59,723 nt of DNA from Ancylobacter novellus (GTDB lineage Bacteria > Pseudomonadota > Alphaproteobacteria > Rhizobiales > Xanthobacteraceae), in the NCBI GenBank assembly GCA_003241485.1, contig QFQD01000013.1, forward strand, positions 1 to 59,723, given 5' to 3'. Position numbers and translations under genes: made by a program. Shown here piece by piece: positions 43,886 to 51,637 of the stretch (position 1 is its first letter; every line of letters starts with the position of its first letter). A model generated the notes under the pieces. It was not told the origin of the DNA, ran no database searches, and worked only from the letters and a program-made list of their open reading frames with translations.

Positions 43886-46255
43886 TCATCGCGAGGGGGC
43901 TGACCTCTGCGGGAAAATCTCCTTGCTGATCCTCGCGTGCACGCCCCAATTGCCATCGGCAACCTGTGTCACACCGAAGTCGACCGCGACCGATATCAGC
44001 GAAATCGCCTCGTCCTCATCGAGCCCGTAGCGCTCCATCAGGAACTTGCGGGCGGCCCGGAAGGCGCTGCGCAGGGCCCGGCTCAGCGAAGAGCGCTTGA
44101 ACACCTCGGACTGGGCATTGCGGCCGAGCTCGCGCAGGTAGTTCGTATAGCTGAAGCCATGCAGCAACCAGGCGTCGGCCGTCTCGATCAGCGGTGCGCC
44201 GAGACCGTTGAGGAAATGTTTGTGGGTCTCTCCGCGCTTGTGCAGAACGAGGCGGATCTCGCCGGTCAGCGAGCATTCCAACCCGGTGCCGCTGATCTCG
44301 CCATCGCCCTGCGCGAGATGGGGGTCGCCAATGGACAGCAGTGCGCCGGGTACGGCCACGGGAAGATAGACTGACGAACCCTTGCCGGCGCGCCAATTGT
44401 CGATGTTGCCGCCGAAATAGCCCGGCGGCACCGAGTCCACCATGTCGCTCTCGCGCGGCGCCACGGCGATGAAGCCGAAATGCGGGCGTACGGGAATGCG
44501 CGCGCCGGCCAGCACACCCTCCCGCTTCTCGATCCGGCGATGGTCGACAGGCACGCCGGGATAGTCGATCGTCTCGTGCACCACGCCGAAGGGGTCCGTC
44601 TGCGGCGTCCAGTGGAAGGAGTAGACCGCCTCCGCAAACCCGCTCTCCCCGGCGGCATCGGTGCGGTAGATGGTGATGACCTCGCGCTTGCGCGGTTCAT
44701 CAAGAACATCGTCATGGTGAAAGCCCCAGGCCGCCGCGGCGTTGGAGCCGAACGCATAGCCTGCATGGGCCGGGTTGGCGCTGGGGCGGGGCTTCAAATC
44801 GAGAATCTCGACTTCCAGCACGTCGCCGGGCTCCGCGCCATGGACGAAAATGGGGCCGGTGCAGATGTGCACGCCGAAGCCCTCGCCGGCGCCACGCCCG
44901 AAGATGGAGGCGTTGACGGGACCAGCGCCGCGGCGGTCCACGGCCTTGTAGTCGGCGGTCCAGTGGAACACGCTCTCCGCGCCCGGGTCGCCGGCGATCA
45001 TCCGCTCGTGATCGTCATAGGCGTGCTGCGTCAGGGTCTCGATGGTCACCTGCGCACCGGAGCGCACGCGCAGGGCGGGCGCAATGCTCCGCGAGAGATA
45101 ACCCCAATGCACGGTCTCGCGCGAAACCGGCAGGTGATGATGGCCGGGTTCGACCACCTCGCGCGGGCGCACCGGCGCCGGCCGGTCGGGGGTCTCGGCG
45201 CCCGTGGCCGCCGTTGGCGCCGGCCGGACGGGGCGCGCGCCGGAATGCATGGGGCGGCCGCGGGTCCACCGCGTCTCGACCGTGGCGCCGGAGGATTTGC
45301 GGTAATCGCGCGGGGAGATGGCATAGGCCGCGCTGAACACGCGGCTGAAATGCGCCTGATCCGAAAAGCCCCAGCGAAAGCCGATCTCGGCAATGGAGCG
45401 GTCGGCATGCTGGGGGTTGACCAGATCGAGCCGGCACTGTTCCAGCCGTCGATGGCGCACATAGTCGGAGAAGGAGCGGTCCTGCCCCTCGAACAGGCGC
45501 TGGATATAACGGGCCGACAGCCCTTCCGCGCTGGCAATGTCGTTCACCGAGAGGTCGGGCTCGCGCAGGCGCGCTTCGATCTGGGCGCAGATGCGGGCGT
45601 AGTGCGCCGCCTGCACCTGCGTTGCATTGTCTTCTTCCGGCCGGGCCTCGGCGAGCAGGGCGGAGAGCACGAGTTCCGTCGCCGCCAGCTCGGCGGCCAT
45701 CACGTCGCCGTCCTCCATCACCGCGAAATGCGAGCCCAGCGCCCGCATCAGGGGACGCGCCGCCGCTGCCGACACGGTTTCACCGAGCACCAATGTCGGG
45801 ACGGTCGCGGCGCGGCCGAACCGGCCCACCAGCCGCTCGCGCGGAAGACACAGCAGCAGGAGTTCAAAGTCGTTGCGGAACTGCACCGAGAACGGGTTCG
45901 CGGGATCGCAGACCCAGAGGTCCCCATCGGCGAATTCAGCGGCGCGGCGGCCGGAATCGGTGAGATGCCCGCGCCCATAGGTCACGAAGCCGATGAGGAT
46001 CGGCGCGTCGCTCCTCGCCGGCTCCCGGCTCTTTGTGGCGGTCTGTCCCAAAGCGGTGAGCTTCTGCGCCGCCGAGCGCAGCAGGGCAAAGGTCGCCTGC
46101 GTCGGCGAGCGCTTGATGGAGACCTCGCCGAAATGGAAGGCGTCTGTATCGGAGAGCTGGGCGACGAGGCCAAGCGAGGCCAGCGTTTCGCGCCATGCCG
46201 CCTCCTGCTTCGAGGCGGGAAAGGCGTTTATCGAGATGGGGACGGCTCGATTCAT
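43886..46255 (-). CDS. AraC-type regulator fused to acetamidase/formamidase
   Basis: A single 789-residue open frame with two complete modules. Residues about 20-200 form an AraC ligand-binding domain of the NitR/AlkR kind (AraC_binding_2), and residues 222-325 the double-HTH AraC domain (DLSVNDIASAEGLSARYIQR, IAEIGFRWGFSDQAHFSRVF). After a Pro/Arg-rich linker (326-366) comes a full acetamidase/formamidase: GHHHLPVSRETVHWGYLS (371-388), GPIFVHGAEPGDVLEVEI (467-484), PPGYFGGNIDNW (610-621) and the hallmark SIGDPHLAQGDGEISGTGLE (641-660). The enzyme releases ammonia from short amides. It is divergent from the TRAP and gamma-glutamyltransferase genes, which it probably regulates. No stop, frame change or base-composition break is seen at the junction, so I take the fusion as real. 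What the amidase does while bound to DNA is unknown. Confidence 0.88.
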   Translation of the reverse strand: MNRAVPISINAFPASKQEAAWRETLASLGLVAQLSDTDAFHFGEVSIKRSPTQATFALLRSAAQKLTALGQTATKSREPARSDAPILIGFVTYGRGHLTDSGRRAAEFADGDLWVCDPANPFSVQFRNDFELLLLCLPRERLVGRFGRAATVPTLVLGETVSAAAARPLMRALGSHFAVMEDGDVMAAELAATELVLSALLAEARPEEDNATQVQAAHYARICAQIEARLREPDLSVNDIASAEGLSARYIQRLFEGQDRSFSDYVRHRRLEQCRLDLVNPQHADRSIAEIGFRWGFSDQAHFSRVFSAAYAISPRDYRKSSGATVETRWTRGRPMHSGARPVRPAPTAATGAETPDRPAPVRPREVVEPGHHHLPVSRETVHWGYLSRSIAPALRVRSGAQVTIETLTQHAYDDHERMIAGDPGAESVFHWTADYKAVDRRGAGPVNASIFGRGAGEGFGVHICTGPIFVHGAEPGDVLEVEILDLKPRPSANPAHAGYAFGSNAAAAWGFHHDDVLDEPRKREVITIYRTDAAGESGFAEAVYSFHWTPQTDPFGVVHETIDYPGVPVDHRRIEKREGVLAGARIPVRPHFGFIAVAPRESDMVDSVPPGYFGGNIDNWRAGKGSSVYLPVAVPGALLSIGDPHLAQGDGEISGTGLECSLTGEIRLVLHKRGETHKHFLNGLGAPLIETADAWLLHGFSYTNYLRELGRNAQSEVFKRSSLSRALRSAFRAARKFLMERYGLDEDEAISLISVAVDFGVTQVADGNWGVHARISKEIFPQRSAPSR

Positions 46256-46377
46256 GGCGTGAACTCACGGGCAAGCGACGGGCGCGGGGCGCCGGATCGC
46301 CAGTGAAGCACTTTGACGAATGGCGCACAAAAACTTGTCGCAACCCGGGCGGCTCACAGTGCATAAATCATCGCCAT

Positions 46378-46398
46378 TCTGAATTAAGCATCTGAATT
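46378..46398. promoter_or_regulatory. Direct repeat TCTGAATT in the AraC-fusion/TRAP divergent region
   Basis: TCTGAATT occurs at 46378-46385 and 46391-46398, 13 bases apart, within the AT-rich core of the 296-base divergent region 46256-46551. AraC proteins bind direct repeats, so this is the natural operator for the fusion protein. The AT-rich block (46360-46425) also contains possible -35/-10 elements for both strands. Confidence 0.45.
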
Positions 46399-46551
46399 GA
46401 AATTGTTATTTCTTTGTATGGAGTCGCCTGTCGAAAGCCGGCCTCGGCGCGTTTGCCTCTTTTGGGGCATTGCCCCTGCGGCACTGCGGCGGCTTAGTGG
46501 CGCCCGATCACGGCGCCGCATGTGGCGCCATCCGGACAAAGGGGAACAACA

Positions 46552-47646
46552 ATGGATCGTCGTGGATTCCTGGGCGCCGGTCTGGCGGGTACGGCCGCCG
46601 TCGCCACCATTGCCGCACCGCATGTCGCGCGCGCCCAGCAGAGCTTCAGCTGGAAGATGACCAACGCCTACGGGCCGGGCGCCCCTTTCTATGTCACCGG
46701 TCCGGGTAGCCCGACCTATTTTTGCGAACTCGTCGGCAAGATGTCCGCCGGGCGGCTGACCATCCAGCACTTCGCCGCCGGCGAGCTGATCCCGGCGCTG
46801 GAAGGCTTCGACGCGGTGTCTTCCGGCACGGTCGAGATGAACGCCGCCAATTCCTATTTCTGGGCGGGCAAGGTGCCGGCGGCGCAGTTCTTCACCTGCG
46901 TGCCCTTCGGCCTGAATTTCCAGGGCCAGAACGCCTGGATCTATCACGGCGGCGGCCTGAAGCTGTGGGAGGAGCTCTACGAGCCCTTCAATCTGGTGCC
47001 GATGCCGCTCGGCAATACCGGCGTGCAGATGTCCGGCTGGTTCCGCAAGCCGATCGAGAAGGTCGAGGACTTCAAGGGCCTGAAGATGCGCATCCCCGGC
47101 CTTGCCGGTAAGGTCTATGCGCAGCTCGGCGTGGATGTGAAGCTGTTGCCCGGCGGCGAGATCTTCCCGGCGCTGGAGCGCGGCGTGATCGATGCGGCCG
47201 AGTTCGTCGGCCCCTATCAGGATCGCCGTCTCGGCCTGCAGAAGGCGGCCAAGTACTACTACACCACCGGCTGGCACGAGCCGAACAACGTGACCGAACT
47301 CGTCATCAACAAGGCTGCATGGGAGAGCCTGCCGGACGACCTCAAGGAGATCGTCCGCACCGCCGCCATGGCGTGCAACGTGCTCAGCCACACCTGGTGC
47401 GAGGCCACCAATGGCGAGGCGATGACCGATCTCGTGAAGAACCAGGGCGTTATCGCCGCGCCCTATCCCACGGCGGTCGTCGACAAGCTGCGCGAGGTGA
47501 CGACCACGACGCTGCAGCAGCTCGCCGACTCCGATCCCAAGATCAAGAAGGTCTACGACTCGTTCGCCAAGTTCGCGGCCGAGCATAGCCAGTGGGCCGG
47601 TCTCTCGGAGGCGGTTTACCAGACACAGATCCGCCGGGGCGCGTGA
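46552..47646 (+). CDS. TRAP transporter substrate-binding protein, DctP family, Tat signal
   Basis: 364 aa from ATG 46552 (AAAGGGGA ribosome site at about 46538-46545). The twin-arginine signal DRRGFLGAGLAGTAAVATIA ends near ARAQQ. The mature DctP-type protein shows MTNAYGPGAPFY, AANSYFWAGKVPAAQFF, DFKGLKMRIPGLAGKVYAQLG-type (key residues KGLKMRIPG) and LPGGEIFPALERGVIDAAEF, the last two being hallmarks of TRAP receptors. Unusual Tat export suggests folding or cofactor/metal loading before export. Ligand unknown; the neighbours point to an amide or gamma-glutamyl compound. Confidence 0.92.
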   Translation: MDRRGFLGAGLAGTAAVATIAAPHVARAQQSFSWKMTNAYGPGAPFYVTGPGSPTYFCELVGKMSAGRLTIQHFAAGELIPALEGFDAVSSGTVEMNAANSYFWAGKVPAAQFFTCVPFGLNFQGQNAWIYHGGGLKLWEELYEPFNLVPMPLGNTGVQMSGWFRKPIEKVEDFKGLKMRIPGLAGKVYAQLGVDVKLLPGGEIFPALERGVIDAAEFVGPYQDRRLGLQKAAKYYYTTGWHEPNNVTELVINKAAWESLPDDLKEIVRTAAMACNVLSHTWCEATNGEAMTDLVKNQGVIAAPYPTAVVDKLREVTTTTLQQLADSDPKIKKVYDSFAKFAAEHSQWAGLSEAVYQTQIRRGA

Positions 47647-47656
47647 GTTCGGGCGC

Positions 47657-48226
47657 ATGAGTTCGACCCCCGTGACCAGCAAGCTGGAAAAATGCGCCCG
47701 TGGCCTCGACGCGATCGTCGAGGCCTGCGGCTGGGTCGCGGCGTGGACGGGCCTCGCGCTCGTCCTCGTCATGGCCGGCAATGTGCTGATGCGCTACGCC
47801 TTCAACACCGGCTCGGTGGCGATGCAGGAGCTGGAGTGGCATCTGATGTCGCCGCTCACGCTGCTGTGCATCGCCTACACCATCAAGCACGAAGGCCATG
47901 TGCGGGTGGATATCCTGTTCGTCCGGCTCGCCCCGCGCGTCCAGCAGGCGATCGACCTGTTCTCGGCGCTGGCGGTGGTGGCGCTTTCCGTCATCATCAT
48001 TCTTCTGTCCTGGCGCTATGTGGGCCAGTCCTACAGGATCAGCGAAGGCTCGCCCGACCCCGGAGGCCTGCCGTACCGCTTCATCCTCAAGGCGATGATC
48101 CCGGCGGGTTTCGCGCTTCTGCTGCTGCAGAGCCTCGCCGCCACCGCGCGCGCGCTCGCCGCCCTTCTCTCGCCGATCGCGCCGCCCGCGGCGCCCTCGG
48201 ACCCGGTGCCTGCCCATGCCCTATAA
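47657..48226 (+). CDS. TRAP transporter small permease, DctQ-like
   Basis: 189 aa from ATG 47657. Four hydrophobic segments are present, starting at GWVAAWTGLALVLVMAGNVLMRY, with the family's QELEWHLMSPLTLLCIAYT and LVALSV-type third helix (here ALAVVALSVIIILLSWRYV). It pairs with the large DctM permease, whose start lies 11 bases inside this gene's end, and with the Tat-exported binding protein 10 bases upstream. Confidence 0.9.
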   Translation: MSSTPVTSKLEKCARGLDAIVEACGWVAAWTGLALVLVMAGNVLMRYAFNTGSVAMQELEWHLMSPLTLLCIAYTIKHEGHVRVDILFVRLAPRVQQAIDLFSALAVVALSVIIILLSWRYVGQSYRISEGSPDPGGLPYRFILKAMIPAGFALLLLQSLAATARALAALLSPIAPPAAPSDPVPAHAL

Positions 48227-49541
48227 TGAAATCCTGGCGATCGCCTGCATCGCCTCCTTCTTCGTCATGCTGTTTATCGGCGTGCCGGTGGCGCTCACGC
48301 TGGCGATCAGCGGCTTCTTCTTCGGCTGGCTCGGCTTTGGCACCACGCTGTTCAGCCTGCTGCCGGCGCGCATCTATGGTGTCACCGCCAATTACACGCT
48401 CATCGCCATCCCGCTTTTCGTCTTTATGGGCGTGATGCTGGAAAAGTCGCGGCTCGCCGACGAGTTGATGGAAGTGATCGGCCATCTCTCCGGCAGCCTG
48501 CGTGGCGGCATGGGGCTCGGGATCATTCTGGTCGGCATGATGATGGGCGCGACAACCGGCATTGTCGGTGCGACCATCGTTACGCTCGGCCTCCTCACTC
48601 TGCCGACCCTGCTGCGGCGGGGCTACGACAAGAGCCTGTCCTGCGGAGCGATCTGCGCCTCAGGCACGCTCGGCCAGCTCATCCCGCCCTCGACGATCCT
48701 CATCCTGCTGGCGGACATTCTGGGTGAATCGGTCGGCACGCTGTTCGCCGCCGCCATGATGCCCGGCCTGCTGCTCACCGGCATCTTCTGTATCTACATG
48801 CTTGCCGTCGGCATCATCTGGCCGGAAAAAGTGCCGGCCATTCCGCTGGAGGAGCGGCTGGCCCTGCCGCGCAAGGAGCTGTGGCTGAAGGCGCTCAAGG
48901 TCGGCCTGCCACCCATCGGCCTTGTGCTGGCCGTGCTCGGCTCGATCATTGGCGGCATCGCTGCACCGACGGAAGCCGCCAGCATGGGCGCGCTCGGATC
49001 GATCCTCGTCGCGGCGGTCGCGGGGCGCTTCACGCTGAAGACGCTGGTGGACACCGTCCAGTCCACCGCCCGCATCACCGCGATGATGTTCTTCGTGCTG
49101 ATCTGCTCGCAGGTCTTCGCGCTGTCCTTCCGCGGCCTCGGCGGCGAGCGGCTGGTGCATGACGCCTTCGCGCTGGTGCCCGGCGGCACGGACGGCATCC
49201 TGATCTTCATGCTGCTGATCATCTTCGTGCTCGGCTTCTTCATCGAGTGGATCGAGATCAGCTACATCGTGGTGCCGATGTTCCTGCCCTTGATGCAGAA
49301 GGCGGGCGTGGATCTCGTCTGGGCAGCGGCGCTGATCGCTACCGTGCTTCAGACGTCCTTCCTGACCCCGCCCTTCGGCTGGGCGCTGTTCTACCTGCGA
49401 GGCGTCGCTCCGCCCGAGGTGCGTACGGCTGACATCTATCGCGGCGTCGTGCCCTTCATCGTGCTGCAGCTGATCGCGGTGGCCCTGGTCTTCACCTTCC
49501 CCGCGGTGGCTACCTGGCTGCCCAAGGCGATCGGCTGGTAG
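48216..49541 (+). CDS. TRAP transporter large permease, DctM-like
   Basis: 441 aa with about twelve hydrophobic segments. Family features are AIPLFVFMGVMLEKSRLADELM, GTLGQLIPPSTILILLADI (about 145-165), and GIAAPTEAASMGALGSILVA (about 248). The overlap with dctQ gives translational coupling. Transport is driven by an ion gradient, using the binding protein of the same operon. The stop is followed 16 bases later by the gamma-glutamyltransferase gene, so the four form one unit. Confidence 0.93.
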   Translation: MPYNEILAIACIASFFVMLFIGVPVALTLAISGFFFGWLGFGTTLFSLLPARIYGVTANYTLIAIPLFVFMGVMLEKSRLADELMEVIGHLSGSLRGGMGLGIILVGMMMGATTGIVGATIVTLGLLTLPTLLRRGYDKSLSCGAICASGTLGQLIPPSTILILLADILGESVGTLFAAAMMPGLLLTGIFCIYMLAVGIIWPEKVPAIPLEERLALPRKELWLKALKVGLPPIGLVLAVLGSIIGGIAAPTEAASMGALGSILVAAVAGRFTLKTLVDTVQSTARITAMMFFVLICSQVFALSFRGLGGERLVHDAFALVPGGTDGILIFMLLIIFVLGFFIEWIEISYIVVPMFLPLMQKAGVDLVWAAALIATVLQTSFLTPPFGWALFYLRGVAPPEVRTADIYRGVVPFIVLQLIAVALVFTFPAVATWLPKAIGW

Positions 49542-49557
49542 CCGGAGATCCCGTGAC

Positions 49558-51147
49558 ATGCTGAACACGGTGCGTGCCCGCCGGGGCATGGTAACCTCGC
49601 CGCACCATCTGGCGAGCGAGGCGGGGCTGCGCGTACTGCGCGAGGGCGGCAATGCCGTCGAGGCCACGGTGGCCATGGCCGCGGCGCTGGCGGTCGTCTA
49701 TCCGCACATGACGGCGATCGGCGGCGATGGCTTCTGGCTGATCGGCGCGCCGGGAGAAGCCCCGGTCGGCATCGATGCCTGCGGCCGGGCCGCCGCCGCG
49801 GCGACGCCGGAGCTCTATGCCCGCGCGGGTCTCGCGGCCATCCCCCAGCGTGGACCTCTGGCGGCCAATACGACCGCCGGCACCATTGCCGGCTGGGGCG
49901 AGGCGTTGACGCTGAGCGCGGCGCGTGGCGGACGCCTGCCGCTCGCCCGCCTGCTGGAGGATGCGGTCTGGCACGCCCGCAACGGCTTCGCCGTGACCGC
50001 CAGCCAGAGCCAGCTGACCGCCGCCAAACGCCCGGAGCTCGCGGATGTGTCCGGCTTTGCCGACGTCTTCCTCGCGGACGGCGCCGCCCCCGCCACCGGC
50101 GCGACGATGAGGCTGCCGGCGCTGGCGCAGACGCTGGAGCGGCTCGGTCGGGAGGGCACGGAGAGTTTCTACCGTGGCGCGCTTGCCCGCGACATCGCCC
50201 ATGACCTCGCCAATGCCGGTTCGCCGGTGACGCTCGATGACCTCGCCCTGTGCCACGCCACGCGCGTCGCGCCGTTGCATGTGGACCTTCCCGGTGTCCG
50301 GCTGTTCAACTTCCCGCCGCCGACGCAGGGCCTGGCCTCGCTCATGATTCTCGCCCTGTTCAGCCGGCTCGGCGTGCGCGAGGCGGAGGGCTTTGCCCAT
50401 CTCCACGGGCTGATCGAGGCGACCAAGCAGGCCTTCCTCGTGCGAGACTGCGTTGTTGGCGATCCCGACGCGATGCGTGAGGATCCGCGCGACTTCCTCA
50501 GCGAGGCCGCGCTCGATCGTCTCGTGTCGCGGATCGATCCGGCGCGGGCTCTGCCCTGGCCGGCTCCCCCTTCCGCCGGCGACACGGTATGGCTCGGTGC
50601 CATCGACGCCAGCGGCCTCGCGGCGAGCTTCATCCAGAGCATCTATTTCGAGTTCGGCTCCGGTGTCGTGCTGCCCCAGACGGGGATCGTGTGGCAGAAT
50701 CGCGGCTCCAGCTTTGCGCTCGCCGGCAGCGGGCCGCGCGTCCTCGCCGCCGGCCGCAAGCCGTTCCACACGCTGAACCCCGCCATGGCCAGCTTCGCGG
50801 ATGGCCGGCACATGGTCTATGGCACGATGGGGGGCGAGGGGCAGCCGCAGACTCAGGCGGCGCTGTTCTCGCGCTATGGCCTGTTCGGTCAGGAACTGCA
50901 GGCGGCGATCACGGCCCCGCGCTGGCTGCTCGGCCGGACCTGGGGCGCGCAGACCGTGACGCTCAAGCTCGAGGATCGCTTCCCGCCGGACCTCATCGCC
51001 GCGCTGCGCGCCGCCGGGCATGAGGTGGAGACGGTGCCCGCCTTCGACGCGATGATGGGGCATGCGGGCGCTGTTGTGCGTCGCGCGGATGGAACGCTCG
51101 AAGGCGCTGGAGATCCGAGAAGCGACGGCGTCGCCATGGGGTTTTGA
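49558..51147 (+). CDS. Gamma-glutamyltransferase family protein
   Basis: 529 aa Ntn-hydrolase of the gamma-glutamyltranspeptidase family. The N-terminal MVTSPHHLASEAGLRVLREGGNAVEA is typical. The autocleavage/catalytic threonine is T343 in GDTVWLGAIDASG, where the small subunit would begin. Further motifs are GSGVVLPQTGIVWQNRG and a C-terminal GGEGQPQTQAAL Gly-Gly. No signal peptide is present, so unlike periplasmic GGT it probably acts in the cytoplasm on imported material. The 16-base gap after dctM puts it in the TRAP operon. It splits gamma-glutamyl amide bonds. Confidence 0.88.
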   Translation: MLNTVRARRGMVTSPHHLASEAGLRVLREGGNAVEATVAMAAALAVVYPHMTAIGGDGFWLIGAPGEAPVGIDACGRAAAAATPELYARAGLAAIPQRGPLAANTTAGTIAGWGEALTLSAARGGRLPLARLLEDAVWHARNGFAVTASQSQLTAAKRPELADVSGFADVFLADGAAPATGATMRLPALAQTLERLGREGTESFYRGALARDIAHDLANAGSPVTLDDLALCHATRVAPLHVDLPGVRLFNFPPPTQGLASLMILALFSRLGVREAEGFAHLHGLIEATKQAFLVRDCVVGDPDAMREDPRDFLSEAALDRLVSRIDPARALPWPAPPSAGDTVWLGAIDASGLAASFIQSIYFEFGSGVVLPQTGIVWQNRGSSFALAGSGPRVLAAGRKPFHTLNPAMASFADGRHMVYGTMGGEGQPQTQAALFSRYGLFGQELQAAITAPRWLLGRTWGAQTVTLKLEDRFPPDLIAALRAAGHEVETVPAFDAMMGHAGAVVRRADGTLEGAGDPRSDGVAMGF

Positions 51148-51637
51148 TCGCTCCACCCCGCTCCGCCTGCAGGACTGCGCGCCGGACAGTCGTGATCGTC
51201 GATCACCCGCTTCACCGTGGCAAACCGCGCCGCAGGCGAGTTCAGTTTTCCCGACAGATCCTTCAGCGCCGCACGTCACGCACACTCTCGACCTCCGCTC
51301 ACCGGACGGCGAGAAAGGGGCGGTTTTTCTCAGTATTGAGAGCAAAAGCGGTGGCAATGAATGTTTATCGAACGCTCTTGCGGCCACTCGCCGTCTATAT
51401 TACGTTTTGCTGAATAGATGAGCCAGAGGTAAGCAAATAGGTCGCTTTTATCTGAGCGCGCGCTTCTCAATTTTCACTATATTGCAGAAAAGACGTCTGA
51501 TCTGGAAAATCGAACTGTCGCTGGCAGGTGATTGCAGCTGGGTGGCTGTAACGAGGGGTGCGGCCAGCGCGGGTAGATGATTTGCCTGCGGCGAGTGCGG
51601 TTGTGACGCGTGCGGTGCATGCGTTTTGGGGGGCGAA
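51148..51637. other. 490-base non-coding region with a low-GC half
   Basis: No gene is supported here. The part from about 51330 to 51530 is clearly richer in A/T than its surroundings. It contains the perfect dyad TCTCA-GTAT-TGAGA (51328-51341), several TTTT/AAAA runs and ACTATATTGCAGAAAAG near 51476. It is the promoter region of the amidohydrolase gene, or a remnant of lost DNA. A short frame at 51144-51413 has poor coding character. Confidence 0.5.

Noticed and set aside
42376..43962. 528-residue minus-strand frame
   Set aside because: Antisense to the ABC exporter, whose Walker and signature motifs are intact.
43886..46255. A chimeric assembly joint producing the AraC-formamidase fusion
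   Set aside because: The linker is continuous, codon usage does not change across it, both halves are complete, and the gene has the expected divergent control region.
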